A stretch of 64,000 nt of DNA from Glandiceps talaboti. Taxonomy: Eukaryota; Hemichordata; Enteropneusta; Spengelidae. The notes below the pieces were generated by a model. The model made no database searches. It saw only the letters and a list, made by a program, of their open reading frames with translations, and was not told the origin of the DNA. Numbering within the stretch: position 1 is the stretch's first letter; each line of letters opens with the position of its first letter. The DNA lies in assembly GCF_964340395.1 (NCBI RefSeq), contig NC_135569.1, positions 339,501 through 403,500 on the forward strand. The letters are read 5' to 3'. Both the position numbers and the translations under genes were made by a program. This document shows, piece after piece, positions 1-12,900 of the stretch.

Positions 1-1125
1 TCTTTGTTTATACTATAAAACCCCTTAGGGTGTGTACAGATCTTTCTCTGTTTATACCATAAAATTTAATACATATTAACAATTTCTCCAAAATCCAATT
101 TTGTCTCAAATTTTATATTTTCACATAAACTGACTTGAGATACTTTGATACAATCTTTTCGCAGATTATGTAGTAAATTGTGCAATGATCTCTGTCAAAT
201 GTTATTATATTGACCCAAACTTTAATGCTTTGGAAAATGTGAAGACTTACAAAAATGTGAAGACTTACTGCGATCTTAAACATCAGAACCATAAAATGAT
301 ATTAAGTTTACTCAGAGTGATAAGAAGTAGGTGAAATTTAACAGAGTTCCCCAGAGTTTCAAACCAAAATTATGGTACAGTTTAACAATTCCTCTGTGAT
401 CTGTTTATTACCACCTTTTTAGCAGAATGACTAAAGATATCACTGAAACGAATAGAGCCCTCTCCCCCACAAGAATTCATTCAAAACTGTTTCAATTAAA
501 TTAGTAAAGAATTAATATGGCTTTAAAATATATATATCAAAATATTAGAATTATGATCAAAATTATCCTAAATACATATTTGAAAAATTATAATTTCATC
601 TTGCTGTGGTATTCTGCAGCTGTTGAATGTTATTTACATTATGTTTTTTTTCACGGAATATAATCGAGGTCACAGCTGGCCCTGAACATTTACAAGGAAA
701 TTACACAGTATGTTATATTTAAAATATTAATGTTTCATGTACATGTATTTCCAAATATAGATTTTTACTCTACTACCCTTATAATTACACAACGCCAATT
801 ATGTAAATACAGGTGTTATTTAGTTCATATGCAAATACTTATGTAAATATGCAAATCAATTCACTGTTACTTTTATAGTTTGCTAGGAAATGATTTTGTT
901 TACATTTGTATTGATATTATAGATATATATATTTGTATGGTATAATTTCAAAACAAAGTTAAATGGGTGCCTGAAGCATAAGCTGAATTTATATATATAA
1001 ATTTTTACTGCTATCAATGGAGGTTTGGTTTTCATACACTCTTATGAAAATGTTTTCAAAATTACCACAATTTCGCAAATTTCTTATTTTATAGCCGTCA
1101 GCTAGTCTCAATTTGACAAAGACAA

Positions 1126-1300
1126 ATTTTTACTAATTACCAGGCTGGTAAATTGTATTCATGTATAAGGCATTTTAGTCACTATTTATTTTTACTAATT
1201 ACCAGGCTGGTAAATTGTATTCATGTATAAGGCATTTTACTAATTACCAGGCTGGTAAATTGTATTCATGTATAAGGCATTTTAGTCACTATTTATTTTC
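1126..1300. repeat. Short tandem repeat, about 3 irregular copies
   Basis: A unit containing accaggctggtaaattgta and a following atgtataaggcattt occurs three times with uneven spacing. The core accaggctggt is itself nearly palindromic. Confidence 0.7.
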
Positions 1301-2963
1301 ATGTTTTGTTGTCAAGCAAATTTTAATTATTAATTATTATTTTAAAATATTCTTTAGCAAAAATTTGAGGTTTACAGCAACACAGTGTGACCTTTTGTCC
1401 TACAAAAAGGGGAACTGTTCTGACTTTTGAGATATTTATAGTTACACAATTTAAATTGATATATAATAACACTGGTAGTTCTGTAACTAAGCTTAGGCAG
1501 AGTACAATAGGTATGTTATTTGCTCACTTGTTCCTGGTGCACACTGTTGAATATAGTTTATCTCATAAACAAACACTTATAGCCTATAGAATGTATACGT
1601 AACAACCAACAAATATGGCAAAAGTTTACCAGATAGGGTGACAATTCTGCATATATTATTGAATTTTTTAAATACTCTTTATGTATTTAATTTTATTACT
1701 TTCAGCTGTAAGTAATGTGACTTTCTGTTGGTTGTTTGTAACATGTAAAGTTTAATCATGTATCTACGTAACTGTACTGTTTCCCTGTCTTGGCAATGTT
1801 CTTTTTTTAAGAAGAATTCGTCATGAATATGGATATGAATATGAATATGGATATGAATATATTATATATATTAGTATGTTTGTTCAAACAATTCACATAT
1901 TGGTAAGTGTCTCTTGCCATGTAATACCATACTTTAATGTTGTTTTCTGGCATAAACATTTTAAAATAAATTTACTACTATGATCTGTAATTTTTCTCAA
2001 GTGTATATTCTAAAATATAAACAAATGGACATGTTCTTACTTGAGGGATATTTCTGTAAGTTGACGTAATCACCTATTTTTAAACTGTAAAATTCAAAAC
2101 TAAATATAATTTGATAATTGTCATACTTTTTAATACCTACCTAATTAGTTACTAAGTTCCATTTTCTACATACTGATATAAAAAAGAAATTTCATCACAT
2201 ACGACGTGATATTTTTTTCTTTTGGTAAGTGTAATTCATAAATTGAGTATTACTATTGAGAAATTAAATAAATATGAAGGCATTATAATATATATAATTA
2301 AATATAATATCAGATATGAAATTCTACTCTGAAACTGAATTATTGAAATTTTATTATCTACAACATTTTATAAGTGATTCCCTTGAGTTCTCTCATAACC
2401 TGAAATAGAGTTTTACCTAGGTTAGTAGGTACGTCACAGAAATTCCAATCATTCAAGTTCTTGGTCGACATTATGACTTAATTCTGCTACACATGCAGTA
2501 CTAGACTCTAAGATATGCCATGTTGTTGGATATATATCTTGTATCATACAAATTAATACATTACTATAGGTTTGCATGAGAATATGTCAACCTTAATCTA
2601 TTTTGGCCATCTTGCAATGGGTAATTATGTTACTGCAGTACCAAGAATTAAATCACCTTTGGACATACATTATCCACGGTAACCACTATCATAAAGATAT
2701 GTTTGAAAAGAGTAGCTGGCAAAATGTAGAACAGTGGACTGACTGTACACTGAATACATGTTTTATTTGTATCAAACAAGGGAGTTTGGAGAATGTAGAA
2801 CAGTGGACTGACTGACCGTACAATAGATGTTATTTCATACTAGAAAGTGGCAGGTTAGAATTACAGCATATAACATAGTTTAAAATTGACAAGAATGCTA
2901 TGGTTGACACCAACTGACGTTGTAACTGTCCTGAACACACACCCAGTAGCCTTACATATTGCA

Positions 2964-3002
2964 TTAGACCATAGACCCTCCACCCACGTCTGTGATTAGA
3001 CT
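2964..3002. mobile_element. Short hairpin element, truncated copy, with 7-bp direct repeats
   Basis: The segment 2971-2995 begins with CATAGACCCTCCACCCACG, the same left arm as the complete hairpin at 23758-23793. It is bounded on both sides by the 7-mer ATTAGAC, which looks like a target-site duplication. The right arm is mostly missing, leaving only TCTGTG. Confidence 0.5.
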
Positions 3003-3952
3003 ATGCTTTACAATTGTAAATGATCACACATCTGATCTACGGTATACAATACACCTTTGCAAAGTTTAACACTATACCAAACAGATAATTGTTCGTTTTA
3101 TGTGACAGGTTATATTTCTATAATGGTCAAGGCCAAGTCAAAATTGATTACTGAATAATTTTCTTTTGGAACAATTCTAAAAATAGATTGTTTTAAAACA
3201 AACATAAATTATTGAACACTACAGTTGAAGCTTCTATAGCCATTTCACTGTGACTCACTTTACTTCTGAAATTCAGTTAATTAATTTGTCACTTGTTCTG
3301 GTAATATATCTACTTTAAAATACAAACATTATAGTATGGGAAGTTTTTAATTCAATTAACTCTAAAAAGGACAACAAATATTTCATTAATTTTGAATGCC
3401 TTTCAACTCAATGGTAATATCCTAATCAACTCTTCATAGTTTGTCAAGTTTTTAAGTAACTCATATTCAGTCGTTGTCATATTCACTCATATTCTGTTGC
3501 TGTCATATTCACTCATATTATGTCGTTGTCATATTAACTCTTGGTAGATAATTGTTTAAGGTTGAAATAACAGTCTTTTCAATTTCTGCCAAGTATAAGC
3601 ACTTTAAACATCAAACTTTATGGGCTTATTCACTTTAGCAAGTATAAGGTATAATGACTATATGTTTATCTTTCCAATTAAATTATTTGCACAAATCAGT
3701 CTCTGGATTACTGCAATCAATCATTTTACTGGTACAGTATTGTGTGTAATTACAGACCCAGTGTGTGATGCATTGAGAGCCAATGTGGCATACTCATGTT
3801 GTTTGCACAAGTTCTTACGATATTCTCTGTGAGAAAAATGAACTGAAAATATAGCTAGAAAAGCATCAATATGTGTACAAAAACCCTGTGTACAAACCAC
3901 TCACCACAGTTTTATTACTATTGCATGAATTTATCCCAATCAGAATATTTTG

Positions 3953-4092
3953 TGAATGAATGAATGAATGAATGAATAAATAAATAAATAAATAAATAAA
4001 TAAATTTAATTAATTACATTGTAATTTAATGAATGAATGAATGAATGAATGAATGAATGAATGAATGAATGAATGAATGAATGAATGAATGA
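3953..4092. repeat. Tetranucleotide microsatellite (AATG)n/(AAAT)n
   Basis: Two long runs of gaat and aaat units are separated by a short AT-rich spacer at about 4004-4029. Confidence 0.95.
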
Positions 4093-5551
4093 TCAATTAA
4101 TTAACTAACAACAGGAAATTGTACAAAAACATAACCCTTCATTCATGTGATTTTGTGTGTATGCAATACTTATAACTTATATAAGTGCATTCATTTGCAT
4201 ACATTTCTGCAATTTTTCGTACCTGAAATAGAATACTGATCAGGCACATCATAAAAGTAACGACTATTCCATTTCTTAGTCGACACTATAACTTCCACTC
4301 CATGTGCTTCACATGCATTACTATAGGTGCACATGCGAATTACTTAACCTTGTTCTATTTTGACTCTCTAGTAAAATGCTATTGCAGGTACCGAGAATTA
4401 CACTGTTTCAGTATTGCACTGCAGTGTAAATATGTATGCACAAATGCATATATATATATTACTAATTACCTTACACTATTATATTTGTCACTGTATTAAT
4501 TAAGTACATGCTTGATAAAAGAGGTCAACAAGTCCTTTAATATAGTTAAAACTTTATTTTACCAACATTTGTTGTAACAACAAACTCATCTATAAATTAC
4601 TATAATGTAGACATCATTAACTCCCTATGCATATTCATTAAGAAAAATGACAGATACAAATATTGGTATTCCTTAATTTTCAGTGTTTAGGTTTGAAACA
4701 TTTTAAAAATTCATCTGTGGCTTATAGTATACATTCCTAAAATTAAAGTCCTCTGGACTGAAACTGTATATCTTCAAAACTTTTTCACTGACTGACACTG
4801 GCAGTAGTAAATGCTACCACAATTTTGTTTTCTGCTACTGGGTTATGTCAAAACTGTCAAGAAATGGTTGTCATGGTAACTAACAAGCCTTGTTTTGGAA
4901 GTCTGTTTCACACAGTATGCTCAATGCCAAATGTGGTCTATTTTACTCATGATGTGCAATATTTTACTAAACACTGACACTGTTTCTGTTTGAAATTAAC
5001 AAGACAAGATTAGATAAACTGTCTATCAATTGATGATACCTTACATTGCCTGTCTGCCACTATAAGACACACCTATCTTGACCTTTGACCTTATAACCCT
5101 GACCTTTCACCTGGTACTTTGACAACAACTATCAATCAATCTTAGTTTTAAACTTCAACAAAAGATTTTATATATTAAACTGCAAGAGCTCAGTCTTTTT
5201 AATACCTTTCTCCTTTCCTAAACTTTAAACTCATCTTTCTTAACCTAGAAAATTAGTAGGTTATACAATTTAGGTATACCTTTTCTCATTGTCATGCCGA
5301 CAAAACAACCTTTCAACATTTGTAATTTACATAACAATGAATTTACTTGTTTAATAAGTAAATACAATTATTCCTTTTGTGGGAACCCATGGTAGGAACC
5401 AGTGTTCTACAAAAACATGGTGGTGACTAAATTTCTCAGATATTTCTGATACTAAAGAATTTGATCAGATTCAGAATCATTTTACTTGTCTATCAGTAGT
5501 AGCATTGAAGCTTCATTCATTAAAATTATAACAACATCCTTATGTTGAAGT

Positions 5552-5725
5552 GTAAATATGTGGAACAGTTTGCCACAGTCAGTGGTCTCTGCACCAAGTG
5601 TCCAGTCGTTTGAGCGACAACTGTGGAAAAACTTAACGTACAAATTTGACATTGACTCTCAACCATCAACTTTAGACATTAATACACACTCAGTGCTGTA
5701 TATGGCTGACAACGATCTGATTTAG
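5552..5725 (+). pseudogene. Fossil of a LINE reverse-transcriptase C-terminus
   Basis: An open stretch of 57 codons without a start codon begins VNMWNSLPQSVVSAPS and continues with SFERQLWK before a TAG. The pattern WNSLPxxVVxAPSxxSF(xx)L is the well-known tail of non-LTR (LINE) reverse transcriptases. Only the extreme C-terminus is present, as expected of a 5'-truncated insertion. The family cannot be named from this piece. Confidence 0.6.
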
Positions 5726-5770
5726 AGGCTGAAAAACCTAGTATCAGAATTGTTCCTGTATATTCCTGTA

Positions 5771-6040
5771 CAGGGGTGAACAAATCATTTTGTGAACTGG
5801 TGGTCCCCGGACCAGTGCCTTAAAAAATCCAGTGGTCCTGCTGAAAGAATTAGTCGTCCCAGGTCCCACTTATGTGAAACATTAAATCTTACCTATGAAT
5901 CTGTATATTCAGATGACTTTTTAACATAGTTATTAACAGTAAGGTACTGGTCCAACAGACCAGACAAGGTCAAATTTGTGTGGTCCACCCAAAAAAATTG
6001 CTAGTCCCGGACCCAGGACCAGTGGATTTGTTCACCCCTG
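5771..6040. mobile_element. hAT-like foldback MITE, about 270 bp
   Basis: The ends are inverted repeats: CAGGGGTGAACAAATC at 5771 and its exact complement ending at 6040. Inner parts (gtccccggaccag and gtcccggacccaggaccag) are also inverted. Both flanks carry CTGTA, a possible target duplication. CAGGG-type termini are typical of hAT elements, but the flanking repeat looks 5 bp rather than 8, so the superfamily is uncertain. Confidence 0.65.
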
Positions 6041-6045
6041 CTGTA

Positions 6046-6210
6046 TATAGCTTATACCAGATTACTCTATCTAGCTGGATCTGTGGCTCTGCCATACTGG
6101 TTAGCCATATAGCTTATACCAGATTACTCTATCTAGCTGGATCTGTGGCTCTGCCATACTGGTTAGCCATATAGCTTATACCAGATTAGTCTATCCAGCT
6201 GGATCTGTGA
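6046..6210. repeat. 63-bp tandem repeat, about 2.6 copies
   Basis: The unit starts at atagcttataccagatta and includes ctagctggatctgtggctct. It lies directly beside the foldback element at 5771-6040. Confidence 0.85.
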
Positions 6211-7442
6211 GGATGTGGGGATTTCTCTTCTCACCAGTGGTAGGGGAAAGGTGAGAGCAAAGGTAACCCCACATGACTGCATTCTAGGCTCATTAACAAA
6301 ATAAATTGATGTGAACTCCGGCTACACTTATAAAACTTAACAATTTGCTTGTGAGTGGAAGTTATAATTTACTAGAGTTAATGACACAGATTAGTTTAGA
6401 AGCATCAAAAATGATAAACTGTAACCGGATACAAGAACACGGATTTGAACTAAATTGCTCTGAGTTATGAATTCTGAGTGGTTGACCTGATTTCTATTGT
6501 CAAAATGAAACCTAGTAGGTAGTAACTGTCTGTCCAAAAAGTGACAACAATGGTATTGTTCTGTGTCAGCCTGTACAACTCACAGACAATTGTTTCCCTG
6601 AGATATGTTTCAGAATATGATAAAATCGACAATATTGATATATTTGGCCGATAATATGTAAAAGATTTCTAGAATTGCACAAGTACACACACCACAAAGA
6701 TATCTTTGCAGTGTGTGGAAAACTGGTGTAAATTCCTAATATATCACAGTATAATATGCTTTATCCAACTTACATGTTTTGCTAAGGTTTAAAAATCCCA
6801 ATAATAGGAGAGGGAAATCTGATAAAACCTTACATCAAATTTCAGGGATAAAAATAACAAAACTATTCTGCAATGTTTTTGCCAGCCATTTTTTCTGGAA
6901 TTTGTTTTAAATGTTCTGTAACCATCAACATATTTTAATCAGTGGGCAGATTTATGGGTCTCGTTCATACTGTCTACTTTTTTAAATTTGACCAGAAATC
7001 CCTGATGTTTCCAAACATTATACTAAAGTTTTAGTTAGGAACTTGTTATCAGTGGAGAGGGACATTTTACCTACTTCCAATTCTTTAAACAGAAGCTGTC
7101 ACCCTTCATAACTACAAGCTTACAATTACAAGAGTGTATCCTAGTAGTTTGTAAGCTAAGTATCAGTAACAAGAACAGGCTTCAAAGCATTATAAACACA
7201 CTTGTAGCTAAATTACAAGCCTGTCTATCAGGTGTCAACATGGATAATGTTCTCACAAGTCTAGCCCTTCCAACTGTTTAGTAGTCTGTCTACTTTGTTG
7301 GAGCTATAACTGCACTCATTCAATATGGAGTGAGCAGTGTAGTAGTCTGTAATATATGACATTCATGCCACACTATCAGCTACAACTAGAAGCCTGATTG
7401 GGTTGAATAACAAAACACATCTTACAGTCTTAGTGCAGTAGA

Positions 7443-7786
7443 CATATCCAAACAGTAGACAGGCTAAATGTTCACAGACTGACTACACATTCATATCCAA
7501 TCAGTAGACGGGCTAAATGTTTACAGATTAACTACAAATTCATATCCAATCAGTAGACTGGCTAAATGTTCACAGACTGACTACAAATTCATATCCAATC
7601 AGTAGACTGGCTAAATGTTCACAGACTGACTACAAATTCATATCCAATCAGTAGACAGGCTAAATGTTCACAGACTGACTACAAATTCATATCCAATCAG
7701 TAGACAGGCTAAATGTTTACAGACTAACTACAAATTCATATCCAATCAGTAGACAGGCTAAATGTTCACAGACTGACTGCAAATTC
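7443..7786. repeat. 49-bp minisatellite, 7 copies
   Basis: The unit contains catatccaatcagtagacag, then ggctaaatgttcacagactg. Copies start at 7443, 7492, 7541 and so on every 49 bases with few differences. Confidence 0.9.
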
Positions 7787-8093
7787 ACTCGCAATTATAA
7801 AGAACATGTTTTCTTTTAATTATTAGGTACATGTTTTTTTCAATTATTAGGTCTTCACCAAAGCATTTAGGAATTTCAAAATGATGGATTTGTGACATGT
7901 TATTTAAAGGTTCAAACAGCAATTCAGAAACTCTGTTGCCATAACAACTATCTGGCAGTAATACCTGTTTATTAGGTGATTTATATTCTTTTGTATTATG
8001 TAGGTGTATGGCATTTTAAAATATTCAACACACTAATGACAAATAAAAGTTACAGATGTATTGTAGTGTATCAACTAGTATAGTGTAACCAAT

Positions 8094-8168
8094 ACAGGAC
8101 AGTACAGGACAGGACAGGACAGCGACAGGACAGTACAGGACAGTACAGGGCAGGACAGCATAATACAG
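8094..8168. repeat. ACAGG/ACAGT simple repeat
   Basis: Irregular run of tacaggacag and aggacaggac words. Confidence 0.85.
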
Positions 8169-8769
8169 GTCATTCTTGTAAAACTGAAATATTTTGAATA
8201 TTGAGTTGCTAATAAATGACCGATTTATAGACAATGATCAATAAAGTCAAATTGTCACCTTGTCATGTCATTCTCTAGGTGAACTGGTCATTTGATCTGA
8301 TAATGCAGAGCTTAAATGATAACAATATTACAGATATATCCATCATTGTGAAACGTCCTATTAATATTAAATGTTGTGTGACACCCATACAGAGTATCTG
8401 TCAGGTGTTTTATTAATATTTTAAATGTTATCTTGAATTCTTAATTATGTGCATGATTATGTGGTAGTTCTACAAAAGCTTTCAGTTTTGTTGTGTTCCT
8501 CTTTACAGGCATGTGTACAGATCTAACTGTATCATAATTAATTATCAATTTTGAATTAGTTTGACTTATTGTGTGGGTGCATGGGTGGGTGAGCAGTACG
8601 TTGGTTCGGACAGTATAAGCAATGTAAAAAATACTTCTATCACCATGGAAACAGCAGGAAACAGGTGATGATCAAGGACAACAGAATAATAACCAGTGGG
8701 TGATAATGTCATTATTAACAAGTGTTGTTTTTTTAATATAACGGTGTGTGTAAATCAGTGACTACCTAC

Positions 8770-9263
8770 CCTGGTGCTTTCTGAAGTACATAAATTAGGC
8801 AGCTTTTATCTCCCTTAGAAGCCGCAAAGTGAATGCAACTAATACCGTTGTTGGCTTTCTTATCGACCTCCATTGCTTGGTCTTCAACTAGCCAATTTAA
8901 GACGCTGAGGTGGCCAAAACGGGCGGCTAAGTGCAGGACATTACAACCGCTGTTATCTGTATCATTGAGCCAGCAACCACCTGCACTATCCTGTAACAGC
9001 CATTGAAGGCATTTTAACTTCCCGGCCGCCGCTGCATCATGAGCGGAGGAAGCTCCATTTCTCGCTGCTCTGTTTCCACTTAATCCTGCACTTAAAATAA
9101 GCCATTTCAACGTTTCCAACTGTCCTGTTCGCGCCGCGTAATGACAACACGTTGCTCCGAACTGATCAGAAACTCTGTCTGAAAGTTGTCTACGCAGTAA
9201 CAGATATTTTAGCGTTTCAGTATCGCCTTGTTTGGCGGCTTGCAGCGCTCTTTCAAGAGTCAT
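8770..9263 (-). CDS. ESPN: Espin/espin-like protein, first coding exon (partial gene)
   Basis: This exon encodes the N-terminal ankyrin repeats of an espin family protein, an actin-bundling protein of microvilli and stereocilia in vertebrates. The ATG at 9261-9263 gives MTLERALQAAKQGD, which matches the usual espin start (M-x-LE-x-ALQAA-x-QG). Ankyrin repeats follow, with characteristic pieces CHYAARTGQLETLKWL, ARNGASSAHDAAAAGKLKCL and DNSGCNVLHLAARFGH. The frame stays open for 20 codons upstream of this ATG but has no earlier ATG. The exon ends at 8770 before a strong donor GTAGGT, leaving two bases of a split codon. The remaining ankyrin repeats, proline-rich part and WH2/actin-bundling part are not in the window, so espin cannot be told from ESPNL. 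It is divergent from NADK and shares its upstream region. Confidence 0.85.
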
Positions 9264-9855
9264 AGCTAAAGAATTAAACAATAACGGTTTATCGAAGACT
9301 TCCCGAGAGATTATCTGACTCAAATGGCCGATCGTGTTTAAATTCCAGAAGCTTAGCGCGATTATCCGGACAGGCTACAACTGTTTACCACTGATACCCA
9401 GCCATACTTATTTCTCTGGGCGTGATGATGACCTCAAAGTTGAGTTACCTCTGTCTGGATCATAATACTTGTGTACACAAAAATAGGGCCCAGGGTTTCT
9501 TGAGGGAAACATTTCGTTTACATTTAAATACTCTTAAAATCCTGAAACTCCTCCCAGAATATTCAAATCTTTCATAGAATAGTATAAAGAAAGTACATCA
9601 TAACTAGTAGAATTATTTCACCAGAATTAAAATTGCCCCCATTGTTCCCACCAAATGACATAATATTAACCTTTTTTGTAGTAGTTCAAACCACATAGTT
9701 TCCGGTCTATTAACTCGCATGCGCAAATGTAGTCTCTCGTCAAGCTTCAGAAGGTAAAAGTTGAGGCGAGGGCACATATCCCTTGTGTAAATTGTAAACC
9801 AAATCTGTTGGATGGAAGTCGTTAACTTCCATACACTTTCAGAACAAATTTGAAG
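9264..9855. promoter_or_regulatory. Head-to-head promoter region of the espin-like gene and NADK
   Basis: Only 592 bases separate the two divergent start codons. The interval is richer in CpG than its surroundings. It holds CGCATGCGCA at 9716-9725, the palindromic core of the NRF1 site, and TTTCCGGT at about 9700, which reads as an ETS-type site on the other strand. No TATA box is evident near either start. This suggests a TATA-less bidirectional promoter, with the NRF1-like site nearer to NADK. Transcription start sites were not determined. Confidence 0.5.
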
Positions 9856-9953
9856 ATGTCGGAACCAAGAAGACCTATTTCACGAGGTCCTCCAGCTTCT
9901 TTGAGGGCCGAAGGAGCATATGGGATCACTCCATTACGAAGAGGGGGTCGCGG
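9856..9953 (+). CDS. NADK: NADK exon 1 (N-terminus A)
   Basis: ATG at 9856 opens [16 protein letters not shown], a basic, Pro/Gly-rich leader unlike the catalytic core. It ends in GG before a strong donor GTAAGT at 9954. The two leftover bases join the first A of exon 2 to give Gly followed by RTRS. Assignment rests on the shared promoter position, the donor and the phase match, since N-termini of this family are not conserved. Confidence 0.75.
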
Positions 9954-12900
9954 GTAAGTGTACACAAACTTGAACGAAGCACGGCAACAGTTGACGTTTT
10001 TATTTTTATACGACTGTGGAAAAATGTTTTTGTTTTTTTTAAATAGCTTGTAGCGTCAATGACTAAAGATGAGCCATACTGACAGATTTTCAGTTGATTT
10101 ATTACACTGATGTATCCTGTCTCGAAAATAACTTTTTTCTCTCGGCGCTGGAAACCCTTGCTGTGTGATGTGATATTTTGACGTTTATTGAAAGTTTGTG
10201 AGTCTATCGATAGAGGGCGACATGCATAAAGTTCGTCGGTCTGCCAGCGTTGGCTCAAACTCAAGACAATTTTATCGTTCAAGTTTTAATAGTTTTGTTT
10301 TTTATCAGTAATACTAGCAATCAATAGCTATGTGTAACTTAAATTTCCCTGTGAATGTAACTTATTTGCTCGAAAACTGTTACACTTCAAATGTGATCAA
10401 ATGGTAAACTTTGGTTGAGTGGAGAAAGCTGTGATGAGAACATTTCTCCTTCACTTGTATTTTGCTTTAAATATTGACCATCTTGTTTGCCCAGCAACCA
10501 CAAAACACAATAAATGCAATAACTTACATGTTCCGGGTTCATGCCATTACTCTCTGTGAACTGTGCATATTTTCTATTGATCCAAGGTATATGTACAATA
10601 GTATGTATTGTCCACAGACTGTGTCCCTCTATCACTGTCTATTGTCCTAGATACATGAGAGGCTCAGCCTCTAGATAAAGATCTATTTTCTGCTTTCAGT
10701 TTTATGCATGTTTTTGACAGATAAGGAAAAATAAAGTCATTGTCTTGTTATTTAAAATATATATATACAATTGCTTCAAGTTACTCTTCTGTTCTGAAGA
10801 GTTTGTGCAGTTTTACACTTTTAAAGTGAAAACCCTACTCAACAAAGCCAGCCAAGTTTACAACTGATTAATATTTTGTATACAAAAAGCTGATGTACTT
10901 TATGTCTATATAATAGTTTAAGACTAACTTTGTCAACATATCCTGTTTTTGGCAAAATGTATACCTAGGGTTATTTTGACACAAGGAATTAGAAACAACA
11001 GATCATCTTTTTTTTACCATGTTGTGAATTTTCCCCGTCTATTTTTTACTTCTTTCCAAAATGTATTTAGGAATGTAATCATCCTGAGATTCATTGTCGT
11101 CAACAGGTAATTCTAGGTTGTACAAAATTTTCATGATTAGCTAATTATTTACTGCTCCTTGGAAAGCAATTTCTTTACACTTGCAAGCTTCAGGAGATTC
11201 TTCCGAATATTAAATGTTTTTGTTGTACTGTGAATTTGAAATATGCTTAAAATGTCAAAAAGACTAATAGCCAGTAAAAATAATAGAAGTGCATCTCCAA
11301 AAGTTGTCATGCATGGAACAAGTTAAATTGTAATTGAGAGCTATGTACATTACTTGTATAATTTCCTTTCCAATTCCAGAGCCACACCCCCTCCCCCTCG
11401 CCCGTCTTTTCCATCTTTTCCTTTTTGTGTGGTTTGTGGTTTGTATGCTTTATTCTTTGACAAAATTTGAATAAGATTTGTTAAAAAGAAAAAAAAAACA
11501 TATCCTGTTTTTGTAGATATTATAGAAGGAAGTAGCCTGTAATTTTCCAACAGAAACTGACATAATATTCCACAAATATATCCCATACAAAAAGTTGATG
11601 TACTTCCTCCTCTAATTATTAATAGTTTCAAACTAATTTCCTCAACATATCATGTTTTCTTAGAACTTAGAAGGAAGCAGTATTCAACATTCTCAAAGTA
11701 AAAGTGCAAATTGTGATATTACTGCTTATATATACTAGGCCAACCAATTTACAACTTATATATTTTGTATACACAAGTAGGTGTACTTTGTGACCAAATG
11801 AAATCAGGTTTCATGGAAATCCTACATACTCCTTAATTTCTTAATTAACCTGCTTCAAAAGGTCATAGGTCATATACGGGTCATTTCCTAGATTCCTAAA
11901 TCTGAGTTTATCCTGTAAGAATGAAATACAAAAATGTTGTGATTCCCAACCACACCTAGTTTCAGATTTAAACTTTAGTTCTATAATTCCAGAGTATATA
12001 CAGACTATTCTGGTACATGTACCCCGTATTGCCCCCAGTATTGCCTATACCATACAACAAATGTCCTAACAGTCTGGTAATGCTCAAATTTATCGTGCCC
12101 ATTTAACAGTTAGATCTAACCAAGTGAACTTGTTCAGCTACAGTTAAATAGATTTCTTTTGGTCTGACTTATACCGTATTTATAAATTTGATGGTCCTGA
12201 TATGATGTATAGAAGTGAATGTATATGTTCCCTGGACTACTGCTAATATTGAACCCTGCATATGCATGTGTGTTGTCAAAAAAGTTGTGTTTTTGTCACA
12301 AGTCCTGTACAATGTGCTTCAAATCAAATTTTGGATTTGGGCTGCTAGTAAGATGTGATAGATTTTGTTCAAAGAATTTCATGCTCCAGTTGACACTTAC
12401 AATACCTGACTGAAATCAATTTCAAAAGAGTTCACTTGATGTCATTGTGTTCCTCTCAACTAATAGGTGATTATCATGTGAGTATTTACCTTCAGAGGCT
12501 TCCTACTTATATAGTATACATTTTATGGTTCAGTCAGTGTCTTAATGTAATGTAGATGTACACTATGAGTTACTAGATACCAGATACCTATAGTTGATAG
12601 TAAAGATTTAGGAGTTGAATTGTTAGAGGTTGTAATAAAAGTTTATGACTTGGTTTAGGGAAGATCAGTCAATGTCACACAAGGTTGTTGAAGTAAACAA
12701 CTTTGTTCATTTAGACAAGAAACCCCTCCTTCCCCTCCTTCCCCTCCCCTTAACAAACATTCTCAAGTGTGGCATCAATCCCTATGATCGATACAATGTA
12801 AAAATATGGACCAATGTGAAATCCATCACTGTATATCGCATTAGCAATATTAATTAACTTATCACAATATCAGTATCTCAGTATTAAATACTGAACCTGT

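Larger units (their letters stand above)
1..8769. other. Non-coding, repeat-rich region (probable espin-like intron)
   Basis: No convincing coding exon was seen on either strand. The espin-like gene on the minus strand must continue to the left of its first exon, so this stretch is probably its first intron, or part of it. It holds simple repeats, several minisatellites, a hAT-like foldback element, a fragment of a reverse-transcriptase C-terminus and a short hairpin element, each listed separately. The short open frames here have no family features and often lack an ATG. Confidence 0.6.

Noticed and set aside
8766-9323. Extension of the espin exon upstream of 9263
   Set aside because: The frame is open but the first codon there is TTG; the ATG at 9263 matches the known espin N-terminus.
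10387-10635. Minus-strand frame of about 80 codons in NADK intron 1
   Set aside because: Low-complexity codon use, no motif, and inside a long intron.
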